Assembly: GCA_963831235.1 (NCBI GenBank)
Contig: CAWHPS010000061.1
Span: 62,001-126,000, forward strand
Direction: 5' to 3'
Origin: CAWHPS01 sp963831235
Lineage (GTDB): Bacteria > Fibrobacterota > OXYB2-FULL-49-7 > JAEUSG01
DNA: 64,000 nucleotides
Shown here: positions 26,725 to 35,490 of the stretch, one piece after another
Position numbering within the stretch: position 1 is the first letter of the stretch
How the letters are laid out: each line of letters opens with the position of its first letter
Notes under the pieces: model-generated
What the model was told of the DNA's origin: nothing
Seen by the model: the letters and a program-made list of their open reading frames with translations, nothing else
The model's database searches: none
Made by a program: the position numbers and the translations under genes

Positions 26725-28977
26725 TTATTTCACCAATAATATCCTAATCAATTTCGAGCATTTTCCAACGGTTGCTCTGCACAAATAATAACCTGTAGCT
26801 GCGCTATTTCCATTGGCGTCTTTTCCATCCCATTCCACTTTATAATTTCCAGCAGGCTGCAATGCATCCATCAAACAACGGACTTGCCTTCCCTGCAAAT
26901 CAAAAAGAAGAATTTTCGAAAAACCGGTGGATGCAAGTCCATAATGAATCGTTGTGGTTGGATTGCATGGGTTCGGATGATTTCCGTGAACATAAGATTC
27001 ATTTGGTATTAACGCTTCTTCAATGCCGACCCCGGATATGGTTTTAAAATTCCAGGTTTCGGACCAGGCGCTGATTCCACCGGCATTAGAAGAATTAACA
27101 CGCCAATAATAGGTCGTATTCGTCTGCAAGCCCTTTGAAAGATATTGTGTGGTCATTAGTTCGGAACTATCCTCAACTAAAGTTGAAAAACTCGAAGAGG
27201 TGGAGATTTGGATTCGATAGGAAAGCGTGTCCCCATATCCGCTTTCAATTCTCCACGTTAAGGTTGGAGTTGTCGTCACTCCGGAATTTCCTGTGCCGGG
27301 TGCAGTAAGCTCGGGAATCCTTGGCAAGGCAATTGTTATAAAGCTGCGGGTTATAGACCACTCGCTTGTTCCAACTGCGTTGGAAGCGCAAACATGCCAT
27401 TGATAGCTCTTATAATTCTCCAAATCTTTTATGTCAAAGTTCAACGCATCAATACCTGAACTATCCCTGATGATTGCTCCCGACGACCCAGCAATAACCT
27501 GCACTCTATAGGATGTTGCGCCCGGCACGCTGGACCAACTTAGGGTTGGGTTGACGCTGACATTATGAAGTCCATTGGTTGGTGAATCAAGTACTGGAAC
27601 ACTCAAAACAGATACAATCTTATTTGCATAGATCATATAGCGAATGGGCTGTGTAGTCCCTCTAAATTCATCTGTCTTGATTCGTATATAATAATTCCCT
27701 GAACTGTTTATTCTGATAATTCTCGGTGCGGTCCCGGAAATTGTAGTCAAAACAATCCCGTTAGGATCCAATACCTCGCCGTCCAGTTTATCAATTCGGA
27801 TGGAAATTTTATCTCCGCTTTCTGCTGCAAACACAAAAGCATCCGTATCATTGGTGTTCAGGATTCCACGATCCAGCGTATCCCCAAGGGTGAATGAAAA
27901 AGCCGAACTCAATGTGTTGTTGGGTTCGAACACATCTGGCCTGGATTGAACAAGGGAAAATTTGGGGCTTGAGTCAACCAAACCTCCAACAACACGAGAC
28001 TCCTCGACATAAACCCTTAAATCCTTCAAGGTGTCCGCAATCAGTAGAGTGTTCCAGACAAACGAATCAACCGGAGAATTGATATTGGGAGGCCACGAAA
28101 GACCGTTAAGGTTATAAGATTTTCCCTTACCATCCCTTAACCTTAATACAACAGATTTCACACTCGCATCGCACTGCCAGCGAATGATGTAATTTTCCTC
28201 GGAATTGATTGAGACACTGGTTGAGGGCGCAAGCAGGTTTAACATGCCTGACGCTGAAAGACTGTGCGAAATCATTCGATACCGTTTGGCGCTGGAAGCA
28301 GAATAATATGATGACGAGGATATTCTGATATAATACTTCCCTGCATTGCCAATTCTAATGACAGTGGAATCTGAAGATCCGAAAGAGCTAATGGTGGTCA
28401 CATTGTTTCCACCAAAGTCCAATACTTCCATAAAGTTGTCATAATCCAATCCGGCAACCTTTAACGATAGCTGCTCCCCTGCTTCAACGTTAAACGTATA
28501 GACATCCGTATCGTGAGCGGATAAGATGCCCCTTTCAAGGGTATCACCCAACACAAAGGAATAAGCCGCAGCCAATGAATTGTTCGGTTCATAAATATCG
28601 GGACTGGACTGGTAAATGGTAAATAGCGGACTCGAATCAACCAAACCTCCGACCACACCACTTTCGGCAATATAAACCCTGACCTCTTTCAGCGAATCAG
28701 GGGTAAAGGGGACTTTCCAGACAAACGAATCAATGGAAGCGGCCATACTACTCGCAATCTGAGATTTCCCTGACATCCCTTTTACCGTGTACGACAAACT
28801 AATCTCGGATATTCCAATATCGGCACCCCATTTGATAACATAGTTACTTTCCGATGGAATTGGTTCGCCCGCTTTCGGGGAAACGAGCTGCAGGGATTGT
28901 CCAAGACCAAGCGTTACCATAAACGCCAAAAGCATAAGGCTTTTCCACACAAAACCAGCTTCTTTTTTCGCGCGCAT
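26725..28977 (-). CDS. Secreted multidomain protein: two KNH/PPC units, fibronectin III repeats, C-terminal sorting domain
   Basis: 750 residues with a signal peptide (ending near LGLGQ). Two similar units follow: a Kre9/KNH-like Ig domain (LVSPKAGEPIPSESNYVIKW; LLAPSTSVSINSEENYIIRW) and a bacterial pre-peptidase C-terminal domain (EPNNSLAAAYSF...DTDVYTF; EPNNTLSSAFSF...DTDAFVF). Two fibronectin type III domains come next, then a FlgD-like/type IX-like C-terminal domain (NPCNPTTTIHYGL...DGKDANGNSAATGYYLCR). The protein should be exported to the cell surface, where it may bind carbohydrate or act as a scaffold. No enzyme domain is seen. It lies 47 bases downstream of the BNR-repeat gene. Confidence 0.8.
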   Translation of the reverse strand: MRAKKEAGFVWKSLMLLAFMVTLGLGQSLQLVSPKAGEPIPSESNYVIKWGADIGISEISLSYTVKGMSGKSQIASSMAASIDSFVWKVPFTPDSLKEVRVYIAESGVVGGLVDSSPLFTIYQSSPDIYEPNNSLAAAYSFVLGDTLERGILSAHDTDVYTFNVEAGEQLSLKVAGLDYDNFMEVLDFGGNNVTTISSFGSSDSTVIRIGNAGKYYIRISSSSYYSASSAKRYRMISHSLSASGMLNLLAPSTSVSINSEENYIIRWQCDASVKSVVLRLRDGKGKSYNLNGLSWPPNINSPVDSFVWNTLLIADTLKDLRVYVEESRVVGGLVDSSPKFSLVQSRPDVFEPNNTLSSAFSFTLGDTLDRGILNTNDTDAFVFAAESGDKISIRIDKLDGEVLDPNGIVLTTISGTAPRIIRINSSGNYYIRIKTDEFRGTTQPIRYMIYANKIVSVLSVPVLDSPTNGLHNVSVNPTLSWSSVPGATSYRVQVIAGSSGAIIRDSSGIDALNFDIKDLENYKSYQWHVCASNAVGTSEWSITRSFITIALPRIPELTAPGTGNSGVTTTPTLTWRIESGYGDTLSYRIQISTSSSFSTLVEDSSELMTTQYLSKGLQTNTTYYWRVNSSNAGGISAWSETWNFKTISGVGIEEALIPNESYVHGNHPNPCNPTTTIHYGLASTGFSKILLFDLQGRQVRCLMDALQPAGNYKVEWDGKDANGNSAATGYYLCRATVGKCSKLIRILLVK

Positions 28978-29024
28978 AACAGGCTCCTTGTTAAGAGTTG
29001 ATTGGTTTATTAGAACTTTTTTCC

Positions 29025-31238
29025 TTATCGAGTCAAAGTTAATTTACAGATTGAACGGTTCGGAGCGTGTTCCATTTGAACGAAGTAAACCCCTGCCGCA
29101 ACCGGCGTTCCGTTTGCATCCTTTCCATTCCAGATTACCTGATGCCTACCCGGCGCTGTTTGCCAGCTGTAAATATGTTTGCCGTGAACGTCAAACAAGC
29201 GCAATGTTCCAACGGATGGGCAATGATAAAAAATGCTGGTAACCGGATTAAACGGATTTGGGTTGGCTGACAAATTGCTTTCCAGCAATGGCGTTGGTTC
29301 ATCCGGTCCAGGAATGGCCGTCGATAACGCAGACAACGCAAACACGTCCACCAACGTATCCTGCTTGAGATAAACGAAGCGGTCGGAGGCATAGGCATCT
29401 CCTGCGCCCAAAAAAATCCGACCCTGACCAACAGCATCCGTGATATATGCGTTTGACGCCGTGGTGACAACCAGCTTGTCGCCGATTATGGATAAGCTTT
29501 TAACACCCCTCACGCCGCTCAATTTGTTCCAGTTTATTCCGCCGTCAACGGAAAAGGAGACGGTCGAATCATCAGTGAGCCGGAAATAGCTGGGGCCTAT
29601 CTGAACAAGAGAAAGAATATTCCCGATATCGGTGGCGATGGTCCATCCCAAAGTTCCAAACACCACACCGGCTTTTTGATAGGTCACAACATCCATGTTT
29701 TCATTTGAGCAGCTTAAATACTGAATTTTCGGCAAAAATCTGAAAGGGCTGATTGGCAACCCATTATAGAATGCATTTATTGAATTAACGGCTGTCTCGT
29801 GTATCGAAAAAGTTGTGATGGTCCCTTGCCCGGGTTGATAAATAAGCGTATCCAATCCAATAAAAATTCTTTCCGGATGGCTATAGGACCACGAGAACAT
29901 GGAATCTATTCTAACACTCCGAAACCTGCCGGAATTAGCCGCAAGCAGATCCGAGGTTTTAACCCAGGTATTCCCGCCATCGCTGGTTTTCAAATGCGCT
30001 ACATAGCAGGTTTTCTCACTCCAGAAATAATCATCCGCGGATCGGATGCCTCCAAGACATGCGGCTTGCAGAGAATCTTTTACACTTGTCCAGGTCAGTG
30101 CATTGTCGATTGATATATAAACGCTGTCCTGAAACCGCGCAATTAGCGGAAGTAAGCCTGGAACGGCAATGAAACCTATTGCCGATTGTGTTCGAAGGCC
30201 CTGGACAGCGGACATCCATGTTGCAGTGGAGAACAGTGGCTTTTCCCATAAACGCGCATGAGACAGGTCCACCGCGTAAAGATAGGAATCGTTTGGAGCA
30301 AGCAGGGCAAGTCCTTCCCACCCGACTGGATTACTTTTTAAATTGATGTTGCTAAAATCTATATTGTTTCTGATCCACGTCCTTCCGGTATCCGGGGTGA
30401 TTAAAAGGCATAATACTTTTTCCACCGGCGAGACTGCCGCCAGATTTATGGATAAACCTTCAATTCGCTTGATGGCCGCCTTGACTGCAACGCTGCCGGC
30501 CTGTAACTGCGGCGGGAGAACAGAGTCCCAATGGGCGCCCAAGTCACCGGACCAACCTATAAAACGTTGTCGGCCGTTAATTGAATCGCTAATAGAAGCC
30601 AACCAGGCATTTCCACGAACAAAGAATAGACTGTCGCATCTTTTACCAGCAGGTAACCGTTTCGGAGTCCATGTTGCGCCATTGTCTTCCGAATGCCAGA
30701 GAACTGTATCCGCTCGCAGCGATAAGGCGTTGACGGGTTTATACAACGCAACTGCTGCATTGTTGTGTGTCACGACGGACTTTAAAAGCCTATTACCCGC
30801 TCCGGTTGCATTCCATGTTTTTGCGGTATCCCGGGAAACCTTGAGAACCCCCATGCTGTCCAGGAAAAGCGCCTGTTCGTTTCCGCCAAGAAGACGTTCG
30901 CCTTTATTGACCCAACCAGTACGCGTCCAAGAGTTTCCGTTATTGACCGATACCCACATCTCCGCAGAGCCCATTACAAATAGCTGCCCAAACGCATCAA
31001 TCATTCCGCCGGTGCTATCCAGCGTAAAGGTGGAAATTCGTTGCCAGGCATTGGCGGTGTTCGAAAAACGATATAGAGCATCCCGGGTAAGGCAAAAACG
31101 AAAACCTCTTAAGTCCTGTATTTTTCGGACCTGCGCACCATAAAAAGGCAAGTTCACTCGAATTGGAACCGTCCCCATTTCTGAAAACGAAAAAACAGCG
31201 AAAAGAAGAATAAAAAATCTTTTTAAAACATTGATCAC
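29025..31238 (-). CDS. Secreted BNR/sortilin-like beta-propeller protein with C-terminal sorting domain
   Basis: 737 residues with a GTG start behind GAGGAGG and a signal peptide (FFILLFAVFSFSEMG). Repeated Asp-box-like segments are seen: WVSVNNGNSWTRTGW, VSRDTAKTWNATG, HSEDNGATWTPKRL, SIDNALTWTSVKD, SVDGGINWNKLSG. These form a sialidase/VPS10-like propeller without visible sialidase catalytic residues. The C-terminus (NPNPFNPVTSIFYHCPS...DGKDANGT...in WNGKDANGTPVAAGVYFVQ) is a FlgD/type IX-like sorting domain. It is likely a surface-exposed adhesion or binding protein. Confidence 0.78.
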   Translation of the reverse strand: MINVLKRFFILLFAVFSFSEMGTVPIRVNLPFYGAQVRKIQDLRGFRFCLTRDALYRFSNTANAWQRISTFTLDSTGGMIDAFGQLFVMGSAEMWVSVNNGNSWTRTGWVNKGERLLGGNEQALFLDSMGVLKVSRDTAKTWNATGAGNRLLKSVVTHNNAAVALYKPVNALSLRADTVLWHSEDNGATWTPKRLPAGKRCDSLFFVRGNAWLASISDSINGRQRFIGWSGDLGAHWDSVLPPQLQAGSVAVKAAIKRIEGLSINLAAVSPVEKVLCLLITPDTGRTWIRNNIDFSNINLKSNPVGWEGLALLAPNDSYLYAVDLSHARLWEKPLFSTATWMSAVQGLRTQSAIGFIAVPGLLPLIARFQDSVYISIDNALTWTSVKDSLQAACLGGIRSADDYFWSEKTCYVAHLKTSDGGNTWVKTSDLLAANSGRFRSVRIDSMFSWSYSHPERIFIGLDTLIYQPGQGTITTFSIHETAVNSINAFYNGLPISPFRFLPKIQYLSCSNENMDVVTYQKAGVVFGTLGWTIATDIGNILSLVQIGPSYFRLTDDSTVSFSVDGGINWNKLSGVRGVKSLSIIGDKLVVTTASNAYITDAVGQGRIFLGAGDAYASDRFVYLKQDTLVDVFALSALSTAIPGPDEPTPLLESNLSANPNPFNPVTSIFYHCPSVGTLRLFDVHGKHIYSWQTAPGRHQVIWNGKDANGTPVAAGVYFVQMEHAPNRSICKLTLTR

Positions 31239-31371
31239 AAAACCTCCTCTTTAAAGAATCATGAAACTTTTCAAAGTTCTCGCCTTTTATAGGCTTCCCA
31301 TGCAGACAAAGCTATCGCTGAGCTTCTTTTTAGAAGCTTGTTTTTTAGCGTCGCTAATCTTTAAACAAGGG

Positions 31372-32862
31372 TCAATTGCAGTTTTGCAACTGCCTCCAAT
31401 CGATAAACGGCAAATTATCGCAATTCAAATACAAACAGAAATGCGTATCAACCCATTCGGAAATTTCCGATGCCAGGGGAGAACAGAGACAGTTGTTTGA
31501 AATTTCTATCCTGCAATTCAGCGTGACAATTTCCATCGGAAGTGTGATTAGATTACATCTTTCGAGGTTAAATGTATTCAGCCTTTGCAATTGTTTGATT
31601 TCAGGGGGAAGCTTGTCAATAGCGTTATACGACATATTCAGAGAAACCAGATTGTTTAACTCAGATATTTTACCAGGTATTTGGCCAATAACATTATGGC
31701 TTAAGTCCAATGAATTTAATGTAACCAGATTGAATATCCAGGGCGGGAAAGAAACAAGCCAATCGTTTCGCAATTGAAGAACTTCCAGTGATTTCAATTT
31801 ACCCGGCGCGAATACCGTGGAATCGAGGCTGCCATCAAGTGGAATTCCATTGTAATTATTCAGCACAAGGTGTTTTAAAGAATTCAGTTCGGCGAGCCGG
31901 TTGGAAACCACAAGAGGGATTGGGTCCGCAATTCCGCCTGCCAAACCACGGCCGGTAATAAACAGATATTCCAGACAAGTCAAATCCCCGATGGCATCCG
32001 GGATAAAGTGAATGGGGATTATCTGGCTGACAAAGGAAATAATCCTTCCATCCCTCACAAAAGTAAATGCGTTAATCGTCGTGTCGATGCCGTTACTATC
32101 CAATATGGCACGAATCGCAAGCGTATCGCGCTGGTACATGGAATCCATTTGAAGCGAATCTATCCGGAGAATAAAAATTGTTCCTATTTCAGAGGTATCA
32201 CCGGATTTGACCTCGACCCCTGAAGTATCGACTATCGCATAATCGTGTGGGTTAAAAATCTGGCTGCCGATAATCATGTTCGGAGGTTGAACCCTGATTG
32301 TGTATGTTCCATGGGGAATTTCAGAAACAAGAAATTGCCCATTGAGATCATTACATATTAAATCAAGTCCCAATTCACAAACAACAACATGAAAAGAGTA
32401 AAGTGCCATACCTGGTTCCAACCCCTGTACAATAATGTTTCCCTTAATGGAACCTGTTGCTGTTAATGTGTCCTGTGACAGACGAATCAAGGTATCTTCA
32501 TTGGATTTTTGAATTTCTCTTAATGAGGCATTCGAATGCTGGTCGTTAATTTTAATGAAATATGTCCCTGTCGCTACCTTTGAAAAATGGTATATGCCCT
32601 CCGAATCTGTCAGTTGGATTTCGTCATGAATTTTAAGACTTTCCGGGTTAGCTGTAACGAATGATTGAGGATGCAAGGTAACAATTGCACCTGCAACTTT
32701 TATTCCATTTGGATAGATCGCTTGCCCGACAATGCCCGTCAGCGCATTCCCCTGTTCGCTTCCACCGCCTGAACTTGATGCAATATCGCCGGGGCTTCGT
32801 GTACATGACACCAGGAAAAGTAACACATAAATAGTTATATAAGGTATTAATAGTTTTCTCAT
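31372..32862 (-). CDS. Lipoprotein with carboxypeptidase-regulatory-like domains and leucine-rich repeats
   Basis: 496 residues. The signal peptide ends in the lipobox LLFLVSC, followed by a Ser/Gly-rich linker (SSSGGGSEQGN). Two carboxypeptidase-regulatory-like (CarboxypepD_reg) domains follow (VGQAIYPNGIKVAGAIVTLH; the second from about residue 125). From about residue 280 there are leucine-rich repeats (LKSLEVLQLRNDWLVSFPPW, LNSLDLSHNVIGQIPGKISE, LVSLNMSYNAIDKLPPEIKQ). The gene overlaps the TIGR02147 regulator by four bases, a pairing common in Fibrobacterota. It is likely an outer-membrane lipoprotein for protein or polymer binding. Confidence 0.82.
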   Translation of the reverse strand: MRKLLIPYITIYVLLFLVSCTRSPGDIASSSGGGSEQGNALTGIVGQAIYPNGIKVAGAIVTLHPQSFVTANPESLKIHDEIQLTDSEGIYHFSKVATGTYFIKINDQHSNASLREIQKSNEDTLIRLSQDTLTATGSIKGNIIVQGLEPGMALYSFHVVVCELGLDLICNDLNGQFLVSEIPHGTYTIRVQPPNMIIGSQIFNPHDYAIVDTSGVEVKSGDTSEIGTIFILRIDSLQMDSMYQRDTLAIRAILDSNGIDTTINAFTFVRDGRIISFVSQIIPIHFIPDAIGDLTCLEYLFITGRGLAGGIADPIPLVVSNRLAELNSLKHLVLNNYNGIPLDGSLDSTVFAPGKLKSLEVLQLRNDWLVSFPPWIFNLVTLNSLDLSHNVIGQIPGKISELNNLVSLNMSYNAIDKLPPEIKQLQRLNTFNLERCNLITLPMEIVTLNCRIEISNNCLCSPLASEISEWVDTHFCLYLNCDNLPFIDWRQLQNCN

Positions 32863-33686
32863 GATTCAATCTCCTCGCTCAGAGGGAACAGTTGAATATT
32901 TACATTGTAGACTTTCTTAACGATTTTCTGTCCCGTAACTATTCGTTTTATCCGTTCTCTGAAACCGATAATCTCCTGTTTAATCTGTTGATAGCTGTCT
33001 TCAGACAAACCCACCGTAAAACTTGAAATATCACGAACCGTGGGAGAAAATTGATTTATCGCTTCCACTCCAAGCTGAGCGAGTTGATGATTTACATTTC
33101 GAACAGCAACTGAAACAACCTCACTTCCGGTGGTGATTAGAGGACTTGATTGGCGGTATGTTCCGTCCTTATCCCGCAAGAGCATGCCAAGATCCAGTAA
33201 TAGTCGGATAGATTCTTTGGCTTCTTTGGTGGAAATCGGCGGACAGACTTTGGACGCAAGCAAGGTATAGTTTTCCTTCCAGTTAAAAGCGCAGGCTAAT
33301 TCCCGTAAAGCGATATGATACCATTTGGAATAATAAGCATAAAGGCTCATGGGAACCTTTTTTTCCGTTATTCGCGGAAGCAAGTTTCGGATTTCTTCCA
33401 GATATCGTGTCTTTTCTATAGCAGATTTGGATTGGTTAAAATGGACCAGCGCATGGAAAAAATGCCCTTCTTTTTCATTTAGCTCCAATCCTTTTATAAA
33501 GCATGGAATTGTCATATCAGTGAGTTTTCTTTTTCCCAGCATCACTTCTTGATACAAAGAGGCTGACTTAATTCCAGCCTTCCTACAAAAATAGCGATGA
33601 GAGAAGAATGAATGTTTCTGCTTGGCGTCTTCGTAATAATCCTTCAGGTACTGCCTATAGTCGCTGTAATGTTCTAAGTTTTTCAT
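32859..33686 (-). CDS. TIGR02147-family regulator
   Basis: 275 residues from the ATG at 33686, preceded by AAGAGGAA. The N-terminal pattern YSDYRQYLKDYYEDAKQKHS followed by FSHRYFCRKAGIKSASLYQE is diagnostic of TIGR02147 proteins, which are abundant in Fibrobacter and related phyla. That region looks like a helix-turn-helix, and the rest is an all-helical sensing domain. It overlaps the downstream lipoprotein gene and probably controls it and the surface-protein genes beyond. A perfect palindrome at 33758-33776 is its candidate site. Confidence 0.8.
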   Translation of the reverse strand: MKNLEHYSDYRQYLKDYYEDAKQKHSFFSHRYFCRKAGIKSASLYQEVMLGKRKLTDMTIPCFIKGLELNEKEGHFFHALVHFNQSKSAIEKTRYLEEIRNLLPRITEKKVPMSLYAYYSKWYHIALRELACAFNWKENYTLLASKVCPPISTKEAKESIRLLLDLGMLLRDKDGTYRQSSPLITTGSEVVSVAVRNVNHQLAQLGVEAINQFSPTVRDISSFTVGLSEDSYQQIKQEIIGFRERIKRIVTGQKIVKKVYNVNIQLFPLSEEIES

Positions 33687-33757
33687 GGTTCCTCTTTGGT
33701 TCGTGTTAATAAATTTAATTTTTTTGCAATGAAAATACAATAGAGAAAGCAATATAT

Positions 33758-33776
33758 TGATCTCAAATTGAGATCA
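33758..33776. promoter_or_regulatory. Perfect palindrome upstream of the TIGR02147 regulator
   Basis: TGATCTCAAATTGAGATCA has nine-base perfect arms around one central base. It lies 72 bases before the regulator start. Its symmetry and position suggest autoregulation by a dimeric DNA-binding protein. Confidence 0.5.
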
Positions 33777-34116
33777 TAAGTTATGCTAAACTGCTTATTT
33801 CTGGCTATTTTAAACCTATTTTGTAATACTTATAGTATGATTCATATCAGAAGAGGAAAATATAAGTACGGCTATATCAAATTGGCTATCACCGTTTGCT
33901 TTGCTGGCCATAAAATACTTTCAAAAAACATACCTGTCTGACAAAATGAATAAAATTATATTGAACCTGAATTTTTTTCGGCTGGTCAGAGGATGTTTTC
34001 AAAAAGAATCAATTGTTAAAAAATCGAACACAGTTGTTTTTAGGAAGCTCACGCTGAGGGTATATCATTCCGGAAATTTACCTGATTTTTCTTGATAAAT
34101 TCCCTATAAAACAGAA

Positions 34117-34134
34117 TTGGCATTTTTTTTGTTA
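34117..34134 (+). promoter_or_regulatory. Sigma-54-like promoter upstream of the Hsp20 genes
   Basis: TTGGCATTTTTTTTGTTA has GG at 34119-34120, ten bases, then GT instead of GC at 34131-34132. It is the weakest of the eight such sites but lies 48 bases before the first small reading frame of the Hsp20 set. Confidence 0.4.
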
Positions 34135-34179
34135 AGGTGTCTTTTAAAACTTCAGCACTTTGAAAGGAGGTGAATGAAA

Positions 34180-34314
34180 ATGAGATGCCTGATTCCATGG
34201 AGAGAAAGTGGCGATGTATCTAATTTATGGAATGAGGTGGTTGTTTGTGTTGAAGTGTCCAAACTTATGGAAAAGAATAAAATTTCCAAAGACGGGAAAA
34301 TCAGTGGTCATTAA
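34180..34314 (+). CDS. Small 44-residue frame, possibly a degenerate Hsp20 N-terminus
   Basis: A very strong ribosome site (AAAGGAGGTGAATGAAA) precedes this ATG. The first residues, MRCLIPWRESGDVSNLWNEV, resemble the start of Hsp20 proteins (M-x-IPW...), but the sequence then loses similarity and stops after 44 residues, before the alpha-crystallin domain. It is either a remnant of a third Hsp20 gene or a small protein in its own right. The intact Hsp20 gene begins 33 bases later. Confidence 0.45.
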   Translation: MRCLIPWRESGDVSNLWNEVVVCVEVSKLMEKNKISKDGKISGH

Positions 34315-34347
34315 AGTGGAATAACTTTTTGAAAGGAGGTTTTTATC

Positions 34348-34770
34348 ATGTTATGGAGTATTTCGCCATGGGGAGAATTGGAGGCTTTAAGAAAACAGGT
34401 CAACGAGGCGTTTGGGCATTATAGCCAAACAACTGGAAGCTATTCGTATCCATTGATTAATGTGTATGACACAAAGGATGATGTCTTTGTGGTTGCTGAA
34501 ATCGCAGGCATGAAAAAGAAAGACATCAGCGTAGTCATGTCAAACAGCGTGCTCACGATTTCAGGAAAACGTGAGCCGCTTCTTAATGAAGAGAATGCTG
34601 AACTTATCCGTGCGGAAAGGTCTGTGGGAGAATTCGAGAAATCTTTCCGAATCCCTGTAAAGGTGAAGGAGGATAAAATCAACGCGGCTTATTCGAACGG
34701 CATCCTGATCATCACGATCCCCAAAGCCGAAGAAGCAAAACCTAAAAACATTTCAATTGACGTGAAATAA
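34348..34770 (+). CDS. Hsp20/alpha-crystallin small heat-shock protein
   Basis: 140 residues. The alpha-crystallin domain runs from about residue 38 (INVYDTKDDVFVVAEIAGMKKKDI) to GILIITIPKAEEAKPKNISI, the conserved G-x-L-x-x-x-x-P ending. ATP-independent chaperone that holds unfolding proteins. The ATG follows AAAGGAGG by about eight bases. A second Hsp20 gene follows after 14 bases, so the two are co-expressed. Confidence 0.92.
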   Translation: MLWSISPWGELEALRKQVNEAFGHYSQTTGSYSYPLINVYDTKDDVFVVAEIAGMKKKDISVVMSNSVLTISGKREPLLNEENAELIRAERSVGEFEKSFRIPVKVKEDKINAAYSNGILIITIPKAEEAKPKNISIDVK

Positions 34771-34784
34771 AGGAGGTGACTATT

Positions 34785-35183
34785 ATGACACAAGAACTGG
34801 AAAAAAGGCAGAAGCAGGAAGTTGAAACCACATCCGCTGAGCAAATGGAGGAATCCGGAAAAGCGTATTCTCCGGACGTGGACATCTATGCTAATGATGA
34901 CGAACTTGTTCTTGCCGTGGATATGCCCGGTGTTGCCAAAGGAGATGTGCAAATCAATTTTGATGAGTCGGATACCTTGTCAATCAGGGCCAGGAACACC
35001 TTCAAGGAACCTGCGGATCCGGCCATCAGGCAGTTCAATATTGGAGATTACTACAGAGCGTTTTCAGTAAGTGATGAATATGACAAAGAAAAGGTTTCCG
35101 CCAAGCTGGAAGACGGACTCCTGGAGGTTAAGATTCCCAGGAAAGAAACCTCCAAGCCAAAGCATATTGAGATTAAAGCTTAA
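34785..35183 (+). CDS. Hsp20/alpha-crystallin small heat-shock protein
   Basis: 132 residues from the ATG at 34785, eight bases after AAAGGAGG. The in-frame GTG at 34776 overlaps that ribosome site and is rejected. An N-terminal charged arm is followed by SPDVDIYANDDELVLAVDMP, then NIGDYYRAFSVSDEYDKEKV and GLLEVKIPRKETSKPKHIEI, the alpha-crystallin core. It is only moderately similar to its neighbour. The pair may form mixed oligomers, as seen for IbpA/IbpB. A terminator hairpin follows. Confidence 0.92.
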   Translation: MTQELEKRQKQEVETTSAEQMEESGKAYSPDVDIYANDDELVLAVDMPGVAKGDVQINFDESDTLSIRARNTFKEPADPAIRQFNIGDYYRAFSVSDEYDKEKVSAKLEDGLLEVKIPRKETSKPKHIEIKA

Positions 35184-35199
35184 AGCATATTAAAACTAC

Positions 35200-35230
35200 G
35201 GGAAGGCCCGGGCCAAAGGCCTTCCCTTTA
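35200..35230 (+). terminator. Rho-independent terminator after the Hsp20 genes
   Basis: GGGAAGGCC (35200-35208) pairs perfectly with GGCCTTCCC (35218-35226), followed by TTTAAT. It is 17 bases after the stop of the second Hsp20 gene. Confidence 0.75.
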
Positions 35231-35490
35231 ATAAAACTTTAATTGGATATGTCCTGGAAGTGGCATTAAACCGGTAAATAATATTTCCCTATCAGATAAT
35301 TATATAACTACATAGATTCTCTATGTAATGAATACAGTATTTTTCCGTATTGATAATTGTCCCGTTTCATCCTATATTATTAAAGTTAAACGATAAACAA
35401 AACTAAGCCAAACTATTTCAATTTAAATTTGATTATTGTATCTAGGGTTTTTGTGCAAAACGAATTAAACGATTAATCTGGAGATCAAAC

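Noticed and set aside
30343..31143. 266-codon plus-strand frame
   Set aside because: Antisense to the BNR-repeat protein, with Arg/Pro/Ser-rich composition and no ribosome site.
31321..31347. Plus-strand terminator-like hairpin AGCTTC/GAAGCT followed by TTTTTT
   Set aside because: No plus-strand gene ends upstream; both neighbouring genes are on the minus strand.
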